Assembly: GCF_000002425.4 (NCBI RefSeq)
Contig: NC_037254.1
Span: forward strand, 25,439,843-25,503,842
Source of the DNA: Physcomitrium patens
Taxonomy: Eukaryota; Streptophyta; Bryopsida; Funariales; Funariaceae
DNA: 64,000 nucleotides
Reading direction: 5' to 3'
Shown one piece after another: positions 11,783 through 24,200 of this stretch. Position 1 is the stretch's first letter. Each line of letters begins with the position of its first letter. The position numbers were made by a program, and so were the translations under genes. The notes under the pieces were generated by a model that was not told the origin of the DNA, ran no database searches, and was given only the letters and a program-made list of their open reading frames with translations.

Positions 11783-12607
11783 CTACATTAGTGGAAGTGG
11801 ATTAATTGTAATAGGGTATAGAAAAGATAATTATATAGATAGTTAGAATCATGGAAGTTTTTAGAGTTGGAATTAGATTAGTGGATCATGTAGGATCCAC
11901 CATAGAATATTTTAGAATTGTTTAAGGCAGTTATTTAGGTAGGGCCTATCATAGAATCTTTTAAAAAAAGAGTTTAAGGCGGTTATCTAGGTGAGATCCA
12001 CCACCTAAGAATATTTTAAAAAATCTAAGGTGGTAAGACAAGATATAAATAGGATTGGCCATGGTGTTAGTTTACAAATTTGGATTGATGTAGCAAGTGG
12101 CAAGTTGGCATTAAAGAGTAACTCCTGATCACCCTCCCAAAAGATCTTTTATTGTCTATGGTTGTCCGCATACTACTTCTGTCAATTCTATGTAATAAGG
12201 AGGCACTGCCATACCTCTTGTAAGGCCATTGTAAGTTGTTGTATAAATTCCTCCGTTATTAGATTGTTGGTGTTGATGGAATAATAAAGAGTTACTAGCG
12301 TAATTGGATGTTGACTGATATTAAAGAAAAATGGTAAATGACCGATACTTGCTTGAATACTATCATTATAAACAAATTCCAAAGGTATCAAGTATTCATC
12401 TCAATCATTATGATGAACAGCCACAAATGTCCACAGTATATCTTCTAGTGTCTAATTTACATGCTCTATTTATCCATTTGTTTGGGGATGGGAGGTTTTA
12501 AACATGGCAAGTTATGTATGTAATAGCTTAAATAAGGCTTTCCAAAAACTTCTCCTGAAGCATGGATCCCTAAGTAAAATGATGACACAAGATAATCCAT
12601 AGTGACA

Positions 12608-13800
12608 AAAGATGGTATCATACTATAATTACTTATAGTATGTAAAAATTAATTAGAACCTATAATATATTTATAAGTCTTGGTGTGTGTTAGAATGGTT
12701 TATAGAATAATTCAAAGAGAGTTGGTATAAGAAATTTTACTTTATTTTTTTTTACTTGTTTTGATTTTGACATTAAAATAAAAAAATAAGACCTAAATGT
12801 ATAGTATGAAGCCTTGGGAGAAGGTGGAAGCCTAAGGATGAAAATCTAAACTAGTAGGAGGCCAATTGAGAGGGATGAAAATAAGGGATGGTTGGATGAA
12901 GGTAAGGAATAGAGAACTTCATCCCTATTGCTCGAATACCATATCCAATGGACTTTGAGGAGGTTGCTTGTGACTTAAACAAGAGTTTTGGTGACTTAAA
13001 AGAAGGCATTTGGAAATTAGAAGATAGAGTTGTAAAGTTTAGGATTTGGACTACAATGTGTATACAAAAATTAGAATATTTGGAGTTAGGATGAAGAAGT
13101 TATAGCCATTTAAAATTAAGAAGTTAATTTAAGATATATTGTTACTCTTTTGAAGATATGAGGAGTTGTATAGTAACTTTTGAAGATCAAAAGGTGTGAT
13201 TAGAATGGATATTTTAAAGCCTATATCTTTTATAAAAGAATTATTGCTTTTGAAGTTCATATAAAGGAATTATAGAGAGTTGAAGGCGGCACTTCTAAAT
13301 CAATGGTAGTAAGTAAGCGGTTTTGTTTATAGTAATGGTTGGAGCCATAACTTGAATTTTTGAACGAATTTTTGGTTCAAACTTTTTGGAAAATATGATA
13401 TTTTGTATTAAAAAGCTATAAATATAAATTTTGTGGTATTTGAGCTTATATTTTGTGAGATATGAAGAAAATTACATACGGATATATAAAAATAAGGGTT
13501 TAAAGCGACTATTAGGATCTTCAAGATATTTCAAGATCCGTAATGAATTTGCACTTGAAATTTATTGTAAATGTTAATAAAAATACATTAGTACCTCATG
13601 AAAAATTTGAGTTTCTTTAGATAGTCGGATTAACAGATATGAGGTGTTGAAATTTGGAAAATTTTCCACATAAGGATATATAAGGTTTTAGAGGATTTTA
13701 TCATATTTTGGGTGTTGTTGGTTACTTGAAGCTTATGTATTTGGTGTAATAGCTCAAAAAAAAAATTAATATATAAAATTATGGCTTCTCTTATTTTGAA
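12608..13800 (+). repeat. Family C solo LTR in the opposite orientation (A3)
   Basis: The stretch about 12890-13010 is the reverse complement of the CCAATGGACTTTGAGGAGG block of A1, and 13500-13640 matches the RC of the A1 start-proximal part. It separates two integrase fragments of H. It is strongly decayed, so the boundaries are approximate. Confidence 0.5.
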
Positions 13801-14802
13801 GCTCGATTGAACAATTAATGATAGCCAGAAGCCTAACATTTTTTTGAGGCAAATTCTCTCTATCTCAACAATGGTATCAAAGAAAACTCGTGTAAGTATT
13901 GAAGCATCAATATCTGAGTGCATCACGGCCAAGTAAAGTTGCTTCAAGAGTCAATCCACAAAGACAGCAACTGAGGTGTGTTTATGAGGTATCTATGGCA
14001 AATATGTAATGAGATATATAATCACCTGCTCTCAACATACCATAGGTAGGAAAATTGGCTATAATAGACTAGGATATGATGCATTGCATGCTTTATTTTT
14101 TTGACATAATTCGCAAGAGCATACAAATGCTTAAACATCATGATCCAAATTTTTTCAAAATCATGCTCTTGAAATCCATTTTAGGGTCTTCTCTCGTCAT
14201 AGATGTCCAAATATTGGGATGTCATATCTCTCTTGAAGTATGTACGTCTAGAGTTTAATATTGTCAGGTATATAAATTTGATTTTTAAAATAGAGCAAGC
14301 CATTACTAAAAGTATAATCTTGATATTGTATATCATCTACCTTTAGTCGACTGCTATCCATCTTGAAATAAGCATCTCGTTACATATCTTCCTTCCATTC
14401 TACCTCTTTAGTTAGATCTGAAATAATACTACTAATGGTAGCAACTTTTGTCTTATCTTCTAATTCATCCTTCAAGTTTCGTCTTCGTGATAAATTTTTT
14501 GATAAAGTATGTTGTCACCCTTGCTTGTACTCAAGCTGGATATTAAAAAGTTGCAATTATTTTTTCCAACAATAATGTTTCAATTTCATGTTTTTCAAAT
14601 GCAAAGCATGTAGCAAGGATCAATGTTAAGTCCAAAAAACCACTGGCTTTTCCAATAGATAGTCTTGCCACATCTTTGTGGCATGTACAATCACTAATTA
14701 CTCTCGATCACATACATAGTAATTATGCTTTGTCTTTTTGAGCTTATGTGATTCATATGCCATAAGCTAAAGGCCATTACCAAAGTCTTGTTGAAAGACC
14801 AC

Positions 14803-16166
14803 TATCGAATTATGTGGTTTTTTATTTAAGAATATACTCGATATCTAGCTGTAGAGAGTTTAGTTTTAACTTATTGGCCAATCTCCAATAAGTTATTTAA
14901 CCTTTAAAGTAGAAGACAAATAAATACTATAATATCAAAAAGATATTGTACTAGTAAAATCTTTTATATTTAAGAAGGTTTGTACATAAGGCTTTCTAAA
15001 ATATCTAGAAATTCCTTAACATTCTTGATTATACCAAATCATAACTAATCATTTGTTGATAAGTTAGATTTTCAATAATTCCAAAGAAAATCCATAATCT
15101 CTTCTCAAAAACTCATCGTTATAATAAAATTTAATCATAGCTCTATATATTCATCTTCAATATATTTATATATAAAGTCTTGACTTCTAATAAATTCCTT
15201 TATTTTGTATAAAATAATTAAATTATAATAAAATTCCTTCAAAACATATTTTTTCCGCAAAAAAATTCTTCTTCTTGAACTTTGGAAATTCATATTTCTT
15301 GATTCAACCATTCAATTTTTGTCAAATTTATAGATAATATAGAATTTATTCCTAAGTATTATACTTTTTAGATTCCATGTATTAACTTCAACTTTTAATA
15401 TCTCGCTTATTCTAATTAAGAATTCATTGAACAGTATATGTAAAGTGTAGCTAAGAAAGTATTCTCTCTCCAACCTCAATTGTGAATTCTTTGTTGTTTT
15501 TCATATACGTGCATTATACCCAAAAGAGTGATAGTAGGTACAAAATCAATACCTTCACTTTGAGCAATTATATCTCTTTCATAAAAACTCCAAATGAATT
15601 AAAATTTGTACCAAAACCATAGTCAAAAACCTCAACTTGTTGATCTTAGCCTTTGATGTTCAAATTCCTCCAAAAGATTAATCCTAATCTCTAATATGGC
15701 CTCAAGCAACCTCCTCAAAGCCCATTGGTCATGATTTCTGACCAATAGGAATGGAGATTTATATCATCCATCTCCATTCATTCATATAGATGCCCTAACT
15801 ATCTTTTTTGCTACCAAAATCCATCTTCAATCCCTTTTCATATGAGATTTACATACCATATGTCTTAAACATCAAATTAAATAATAAAAATAAAACTTTA
15901 AGGATCACCAATGTCTAACAAAGATGACTCTAAATGAATAAAGTTACTACCAATGAAATCAACTTCAAAAGTGAGTGTAAAAAGAAAATAAAGTTATTCA
16001 AATTCTAATAGTAATCCTTTTAAACAACCTCCTTTTAAAGTAATAATTTAACCACTTTCTACAATCAACTAAAATCCAATAATATAGCTCTCACCATGTT
16101 GCTAAGTAAATTATATATTAAATATATAAACATATTATTTTCATATAGTAGCCAAACCATAAGACA
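14803..16166 (-). repeat. Solo LTR of family C (A2)
   Basis: It aligns with A1 and F from the TCGAATTATGTGG start, through GATATCTAGCTGTAGAGAG, to the TAGTAGCCAAACCATAAGACA end. It lies between the integrase and reverse transcriptase regions of H. The flank after it is ACAT, and the left flank is not clear enough to claim a TSD. Confidence 0.62.
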
Positions 16167-18900
16167 ACATCGCTCCAATAGAAAAGTCAAAAGCATCAAT
16201 GTCATACGTACAAGGAAGATTAAAATCATATGGTTGCAATATTGAAGCAGTAATGAATGCCTCCTTTAACATATCAAAGGCATTTTGCTGCTCCAATTTC
16301 TATTCAAATTGAGCATCTTTCTCCAATAGGTTTGTCAATGAGGCAACAATGTGAGCAAATCGCCAAACAAAATAACAATAGTAACCAGCAAGGCCTAAAA
16401 ACGACCAAACTTCAGAAACATCTTTGAGGGTTGACTAATCTTCCATTGCTTTCACCTTATCTTGTTCCATACGCATGCCTTTGGAGGACACCACATGCTC
16501 CAAAAAGATAAATTTTGACTTCCAAAGTTTACATTTTGATTGCTTACAATAGAAGTAACTATCTTGCAACCAACACAATACCTCTTGTAGGTGTTGCTCA
16601 TGCTCTTCGAGGATTTTACTATATACAAGTATATCATCAATAAAGACAACTACATACTTATTCAAAAGGTCTTAAAGCAATCTATTCATGTCATCTATAA
16701 AAGAGGCTAGAATATTGGTGAGACTAAAGGATAAAATCAATGATTCAAAATGTCCATAGTACATATAAAATTTCATCTTTTCCACATCTTCTCTTGTAAT
16801 AGGTATTTGCCAATAGTCACTCTAAAGATCCTATTTAATAAAGATGGTCGTATCTCAAAGTTGGTCAAAAAAGATCATCCACGCATGGAGGTGGATATGC
16901 ATTTTTATAGTTTGCTTATTGAGACCTCGATAGTTGATGAAAAGGCAAAGTCTACCATCTTTTTTAAATGCAAAAAATATAGGTGGTTTCTATGGTGATG
17001 TGCTTTCTTAAATGAGGCCTTTTTCTAAGAGTTCATCCAATGTCTTCTCGAACTCTTTAAGTTCTTTTACTACTAGGCAATAAATTGGTCGACTTGATGG
17101 TTTGGCTTCAAGTAATAATTCTATTTGAAAGAAAACACCTCGATTAGGAGGTATGCCATTAGGCAGGTCAATTGAAAAGACCTCGTGATATTCTTGTATA
17201 AGTTGCTCTACCTATTCTATCTCTTCGGCTCTCTTTTCTACCACTGCCATAAGATTTGAAACCATTATATATATATATATATATATCGATTGCTCATGTT
17301 GTATTTGCTTCTTCATAAATGTCATTTCTACAAGTAAGTCTTTGGTTGTAGGTTGTCTTTCATCTTTACTTGATATGGAGGTGCAAAGAGTTGCCTTGCA
17401 TCTTCCATCTTCAAAAGAAATTAGCTTTGATATCCAATCAACTTTCTTATTTTCTATTTCTATTCTTGGCATATTAAAGATAATATCATATTTTAGCTTT
17501 TTTACCTTAAATCTCTCTCTTAAGATGTAGGTGTTTGTCAATCTCAAGGTTTCTTCTTTACACATCTCATTCAATATGTTGTCTCGGTCATCTGCAAGGT
17601 ATATACTTCCTCTATTGATTTCTTTGATTTTAATTCTAAACCAATTAGTGATTTCAATTAAGATGCAATTTTTTTTAGAGCCACAATCTACAAGTATTCA
17701 ACATGATTGTCTTCTTAATAGTCCCATTAGATGCATCGATTAACTCTTTTGATAGTTGTCCAAGGCTATGCCATTTGTCTTCAAGAAATAGTAGCTATCC
17801 CTAGTACTAGCCCTTGGCAACTTTACTGAGAAGCCTCATTTTTCTATTTTAATTCATTATCAAGTTAGTGAGTTTAGAGACTATGAATTTGATTTGTCTA
17901 GCCAATACTTTCTTTTTGGCATTTTGGACAACCTCCAATCTGATGGCGTGACTCTTGATAATAAAAACATAATCCTTTTTGTACCAATATTTGTCATCTT
18001 TGTGGTGTCAATGATCCTTATAAGGCATCAATCTTTATTGGCCTTGGTTGTTGTGCCATAATATTAGATAGTGGCATAAGACTTGGTACTATAGGTCATA
18101 CTCTATAATTTCTAAAATCTATAGTATCAACCCTCTCTGTAATTTGAATCACATCTTCAAATGTTTGTAGATCCCTTAGCTCCACTTCTTGCTAGATTTC
18201 AGATTTCAAACCTCATAGGAATCGATCCATCATCTTTGCCTTTGAAACATTGCTAATTTGGAGATATAGGGACTTGATTCAAGAAACATAATCTTATACT
18301 GATCTAGCTTGTATAAGATTCACTAACTGATTGCATGCTATATTTTTTGCATTGATGAGCCAAAATTGATTCCTAAACTTGGTCTCAAATTCCTTCTAGT
18401 TATAAAATCTACCTTAAGCTCTATATGTTTGAACTCAAAGTTGCCACCAAATGGCTACTACATCCCTCAAATAGTTGGCTATATATATAATTCCTTCAAT
18501 GGTATTTGTCCTAGATAGTTGAAAGTATTCTTACATGTTCAAGAGCCATTAATATATATCTTTTTGTCTTGAAGTTCTATAGTATATACTAGGCTTACTC
18601 AATTTCAACTTAGCAAATATTGACTCTTTTATCCTCAAGGCTTCTATTTGCTCCTACAAAGTAGATATCTAGCCTAAGAGATGTTATATTTGAGCCTCCA
18701 TTTCGGATTGTTCCACCATATCTTCCATATTGTAATTTCTCCACTTGACTCTACTATTGTAATATCTTTTCATCTCGAAATTGATTTTTTAAGAGTAGCT
18801 CATATTAGCCTCAACATAGTATTCAATGTGACTACAACAACTGATCTTAGACTATATGATGACTATTGATACGATACCAAAAATAAACAATTTAACACTT

Positions 18901-18912
18901 GCTCTAATATCA
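18901..18912 (-). other. Initiator-Met tRNA primer-binding site of element H
   Basis: On the minus strand this reads TGATATTAGAGC, which differs from the standard plant primer site TGGTATCAGAGC by two transitions. It lies one base inside the LTR edge, as expected. Confidence 0.65.
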
Positions 18913-18913
18913 A

Positions 18914-19390
18914 TGAAATAGTACCAGACTATATTAAGATCGTTCTATTCCATAGCAACATAAAATCTCATCACAAAATAAGATAAAATAGACTAAAACA
19001 GAAGTGAACGGAACTACAAAAAATAGGATATGAAAGACATCTAAATAGATGGAAATAAAACATAATAAAATTGAATAAAAGGATGCAAAACCAAACTTTA
19101 CTAAGAAAAAGGATCTGAAGCCATATCTAATCAAATGCCTCAAAAGGCCTTGATGAGTCCTATTTATACCTTGTCCTACTACCTTGAACTTTCTAGAATG
19201 TTCTTAGATAGTGTACTCAATCTAAATAACTATCTTAAGTCTTTTTTAGAAGGTTCTATGGTAGGACCTATCTAAACTCTTTTAGAATATTCTATAATAA
19301 ATCCTACCTGGTCTACTAATCTAATCCCAATTCTAAATACTTCCATGGTTCTAACTATCTATATAATTATCTTTTCTATACCATGTTACA
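18914..19390 (-). repeat. 5' LTR of element H
   Basis: On the minus strand it begins TGTAACATGG and ends TATTTCA (TG...CA). A TATA box, GGTATAAATAGG, lies near 19165. The segment 18925-19145 is repeated in the same direction at 10240-10470. The promoter half, 19150-19390, is repeated in the opposite direction at 11806-12080. Confidence 0.68.
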
Positions 19391-19429
19391 CCATGAGAGG
19401 TTCCTGCATGATATATAATATTAAGAATA

Positions 19430-19964
19430 TATCATGGATATACATATTTTCTCCAATAATAACCTAAATATTATGAATAAATAAAAGTATGTTAGTTTGA
19501 TAGTATCTTGTAGCAAAGCTTCTTCAAAGCTTTATAGATGCAATTTCACCTTTATATGTATATATAAGTGATTGGTAGGATAGAAACTTAGCCAACAAGT
19601 TAGCCACGTATTGTATGTATTGGTTGCTTGTGGTACAAGCTAACAATATGCTACATATATAAGAAACTTACCTTGCAAGTTAAAACAAATGTCTTATAAA
19701 TTAGAAATGTGTCACAAGTCTTGTAAAATATTGCCACATAGCTTGTAATTAGATAGTATATATAGAAACAAGAGTAAAGCCTTTTTTATTCTTGTCAATA
19801 CATTATTAGTCCTTAGTCTTGTTTCAAGACTTTCTAATCTTTTTGTCTTTGACAATAACTATTCCAATTTCAATACTATATTAATTTTGAGTAAATATCT
19901 ATTCTTTTAAAGTTACACAAGAGTATATTGAGTTTTTGATTTGTCAAGATTTATGTCATTGACA
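19430..19964 (+). repeat. 5' LTR of B1
   Basis: It begins TATCATGGATATAC and ends GTCATTGACA, and aligns with the B6 and B3 LTRs. A promoter-like TATA box (AGATAGTATATATAGAAACA) lies at about 19752-19771, with the CTTGTCAATACATTATTAG leader after it. Confidence 0.78.
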
Positions 19965-21205
19965 CTTTGGCAAGAATAATAATTCAATATTCTTATATAA
20001 TTTTTAGAAGTGAATCGACTATTCTACTTCTACTATTGTATTTTGAAGGTTGTGGACTATTTATCTTCAATCTAACATTTTTTTCTAATAAAATTTTTTT
20101 CTTTAAATAAAAAAGACTATCTCTGTTTGTGGAAATTTTTATTTGATATTAGAAGTTGTAGATTATCTTCTTCTAATTTGACTTATAGATTTATTTAAAT
20201 TATCTATAGAAAAGAAAATTATTGATGCTACTCTTGATAGAAGTAAGAATTGATTAGTAACTATTATAAATCTTTATAAGCTCGTCAATAATCTTAGGAT
20301 GGAAATTTCACATATTTCAAATGTCAACAATAGAAGTAGTATGAAGAAAACAAGAATAAGTATGTTAGAGAAGTTTGATGGAATAAGATCAAAATTTTGA
20401 GGATTTTAAAACAAATAAAGTTCTATCTAAGGTTGCATCTTTTTCAATACTTCAATGGATTTATTCAAGTTGGATTTATAGATGCATGTCTTTTTGAAAG
20501 TGCTTTGTCTTAGTTTATTCCTTTGATAGAAAAGAATTCATAACTATTCTATAATTAAAATTTATTTTTAGAAGATTTCACAACCATAATTCAAGAAAAG
20601 GTAGCAAAAATCAAACTTATAATTTTAAAACAAGAATCACATTCAACCACCATATATATTGCTGAATTCCAAAACCTTGCTTATAACATGGATTAGAATG
20701 ATAAGATCTTTGTCAATCAATTTTGAAATAGATTAAAAGATAATAATAAAGATTTACTGTTAATAATATCAAGAATAGGCTCATTAGAGCAATTTATTAC
20801 TCAGGCCATTGGATACAATAATTAATTCTTTGAAAGATGCTAAAAATAAAGATTTCATTAGAGTGATATAAGCCAAGTCATGGCAATAGCTTCTAAATTC
20901 ATAAAAGCTTATTCATGAAGAGCGGAACCTATACAAATTCACATAGTATATTTTAAACCTCTTATTGAGCAAAAAAAGATTTCATGCCTTCAAAAAAAGG
21001 TTGTATCTATAATACAAATAATCTAATAGAAATTTTGTTTAGAATCAAAAAATCACAAAGTTTTAGCCTTGTTAGATTCAAGAGCCTCAGCTTTTTTTAT
21101 TGACAAAGACTTTGTCAAAAAATAAGAAATATTCTTAGTTAAAAAAACCAAATATGTGCACATAGAAGTAATAGATGGTTGTTTGTTGTCTTCCAAAGAT
21201 GTCAT

Positions 21206-24200
21206 TGTTAAGGACATAAATTTCAAATAAAAAGAACCTCAATACACTCTTTTATCATTCAAAAAGTCTAAAAAATCGCTTGAAGATGATATAGTATTAA
21301 ACTAGAATAGCTATTGCCAAAGACAAAAAGACTAGAAAGTCTTGAAACAAGATTAAAAACTAAAAAGGCATTAATAAGAGTAAAAAAAGCTTTATTCTTT
21401 CTTCCATATATACTCTTAACTAGGAATTATGTGATAATATTTTATAGGACCTTCAAAACGTATTGACTTTATAAAATATATAATTTAATTTGCAAGTTAA
21501 GTTTTTTATATGTATTCTATATAGTTAGTCTATTTTGTAAGCTGTCAATATATGATTAACTTGTTGACTAAGTTTCTAATCTATTAATCAACTACAATTA
21601 CGTCATCTTAAAGGTTGTGGCAATTGCAATGTCTTGTTCAGTAAGTTAGAAAGTGATAACTTTTGAGTTGAATCTGTTGGTTGTTGATTTTTCATCTCCT
21701 TAGCATTACAAATAATCAAAAGTTACAAACAAGAATATAAGTTAGAATGCTATCTTCTCTAGATCTTATTTCTTTTAATGAATAGATTTGCTATTCTTTA
21801 TCTTTGTTTTAATAGATTTTATCAATGAAAAGCATCAATCTTTTTTATTATATTTATAAGATTCTTTATTGGCTCTCATATTGATTCATTAATATCATAT
21901 CCATACTAATAAATAAGATATTCTAATTTATTTTGGCCCTGCCTTGAATCTAAGACTTCTTCTATTTCAAATTCTTGAATACTATCTACTTTAATAAGAA
22001 GAGGTGGCATTTTTCTTCTTTCCAAATTATTTACTATCTTATATGGCTCAAGAAGTGATATGTGAAAAATGGGATAGATCTTCATAAACTCCAATAGATA
22101 TAATTGATAAGGAACAAGATTGACTTGTTTACAAATAGGAAAAGATCCAAGCCTACAAGATTTCAACTTATCTTAAAAATGAGTAGTCTTGATATTGTGA
22201 CAAAGTAACAATACCTTGTCACCCACATTAAGTTATGGTTGCACCTATTGCAATAGGCATCTACATTGATCTTTTTTCATTCTTAAGCTTCTTTTAATTG
22301 TACCTTCATTTTTGCATGTAGCTTTAACAAATAATTTGCCAAATCTTATATTGTAAGATTATTAACTTTTAAAAAATTAAAATTATCAAATTATAGATAA
22401 TAACCATAATTAGCAAAAAATATGTTTATTGAATAGAAGAAAGTACCAAATTATTATATGCAAACTCTACCAATGGCAAAAGAGTTGTCTAATCATCTTA
22501 ATGATAATTGATGATATACTTCAAATATTGCTCTAAAACTTGATTCATCTATTATATTTTTCCATGAATTTGAGGATGAAAAGCCAAAGAGAGCTTTATA
22601 TCTATCTTTAAAATCTCTAAAAGTTTTCAAAATTCTTGATATAAATTCTTGATACAAATTGAGTCCCCTTATCCAATATAATATCTTTTAGTCATCCATA
22701 ATAGGAATAGATATTATCAAGAAAAAACTTAGTTGTTTCTTCACTTGTGATAGATTTTGTACATGGTATAAAATATGCTATCTTGGTAAAATGATCTAAT
22801 ATTATAAATATAAAATCATAAAAATCTAAGACTAAAAGATTTATGATAAAATCTATAGGAATAACAGACCATAATTGTTTCAGAATAGATAATATTGGAA
22901 AAGTCCATAAGATTGATGATGAAGAGTTTTTGATCTTGAATAAATATTACATGATTAGACAAAGTCTTTAACTGCCATTCAAATTTGATGCAACTAAAAA
23001 TATCTTAATATTAGTTCTAAAGTCTTATAATATCTAAAATGTTTAATTTTTAGAAAATCATGATAAGCTTAAAGAGTATGTAATTAAGCTTTGCCTTTTA
23101 GAATATGTAATTTTTTCTCAAAATAAAATAATTTATTCTTAAACTCAAATTTAGAAGTATCATAAGACTTAAAAGAATTATTCTTAATATTATGAACAAG
23201 AAGATTAGAAGATGTATTTGATTGAATTTATTTGACAATGTTGATTTTATTGCTTAAAGATGAAAATGCTCTAATTTTAAGAGAATTATTCTTTGTTGAT
23301 AAAAAATTATATTTCTTTCTATTGATGTAAGATAAGAATATCTAAAAATAGAATCTAATTAATTTTATTATTTTTTGGATGGATGATTAATCTAGATAAA
23401 GACATATTATAATAGAATGGAAATAATTTAAAATATAAGTTGATATAAAATACTCTAGATTCTTGTGATTTGTATATATAGTGAGTGGACTAGAAGTGCC
23501 TTCTAGATAATGATGCCATTCTTGAAATAAATCCATGATTATAAAAAGTTCTTTGTTATGGATCTCATAGTTAAACTTAAGTAGTAAAAAGTTTTTGGAA
23601 TGAAAAGCTACTAGATGGAGCTTATTATCTGCTCCTATTTCTAACAAAATGATATCCATAGCAAAGTTTGATGAATCTATTTCTATGCAAAATGCCTTTG
23701 AAAAATCAACACAATATAAGATTGGTCAAAAATAAATATTGACGTGAAGGCTTCAAAAGATTTTTCACCTTCTTTATTTCACTGAAGATTATTCCTACAT
23801 ATCAAGCAAGTAAAAAAGGCTGTAACTTGAAAAAAATTCTTAATAAAGATCTTGTAATAATTGAAAAATTCTAAAAAATATTACACATCTCTAATTATTT
23901 TTGGAATCTTCTAATTCATGATTTTTTGGACCTTCTTAGGATCAGTCATAAAACCATTGTTTGAAATGATATATCCTAGAAAGTTAACTTGTATAATATA
24001 AAATATACACTTTTTCATCTTGGTATATAATTCTACATCTCTTAGTTTTTTTAATATATAACAAATATAAAATTTATACTCTTCTTTGTTCTTAGAGTAG
24101 ATTAAGATATTGTGTAAATATTAGATAACAAAATTATTAAGAAACTTGCAAAAAAACATCATTAATTAGATGTTAAAAAGTAATTGGCACATTTGTGAAT

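Larger units (their letters stand above)
10230..19390 (-). mobile_element. Ty3/Gypsy plant-type chromovirus H, fossil
   Basis: Minus-strand order from the right: LTR 18914-19390, primer site 18901-18912, gag about 17.8-18.9 kb, protease about 17.2-17.75 kb, reverse transcriptase about 16.2-17.1 kb (VFIDDILVYSK at the active site), integrase pieces about 12.2-12.6 and 13.6-14.8 kb. The ends carry a candidate 5-bp TSD, TTATG (10225-10229) and CCATG (19391-19395), identical apart from two C/T differences. Three family-C solo LTRs sit inside it. It is heavily decayed with many breaks and is old. The left LTR is rearranged. Confidence 0.68.
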
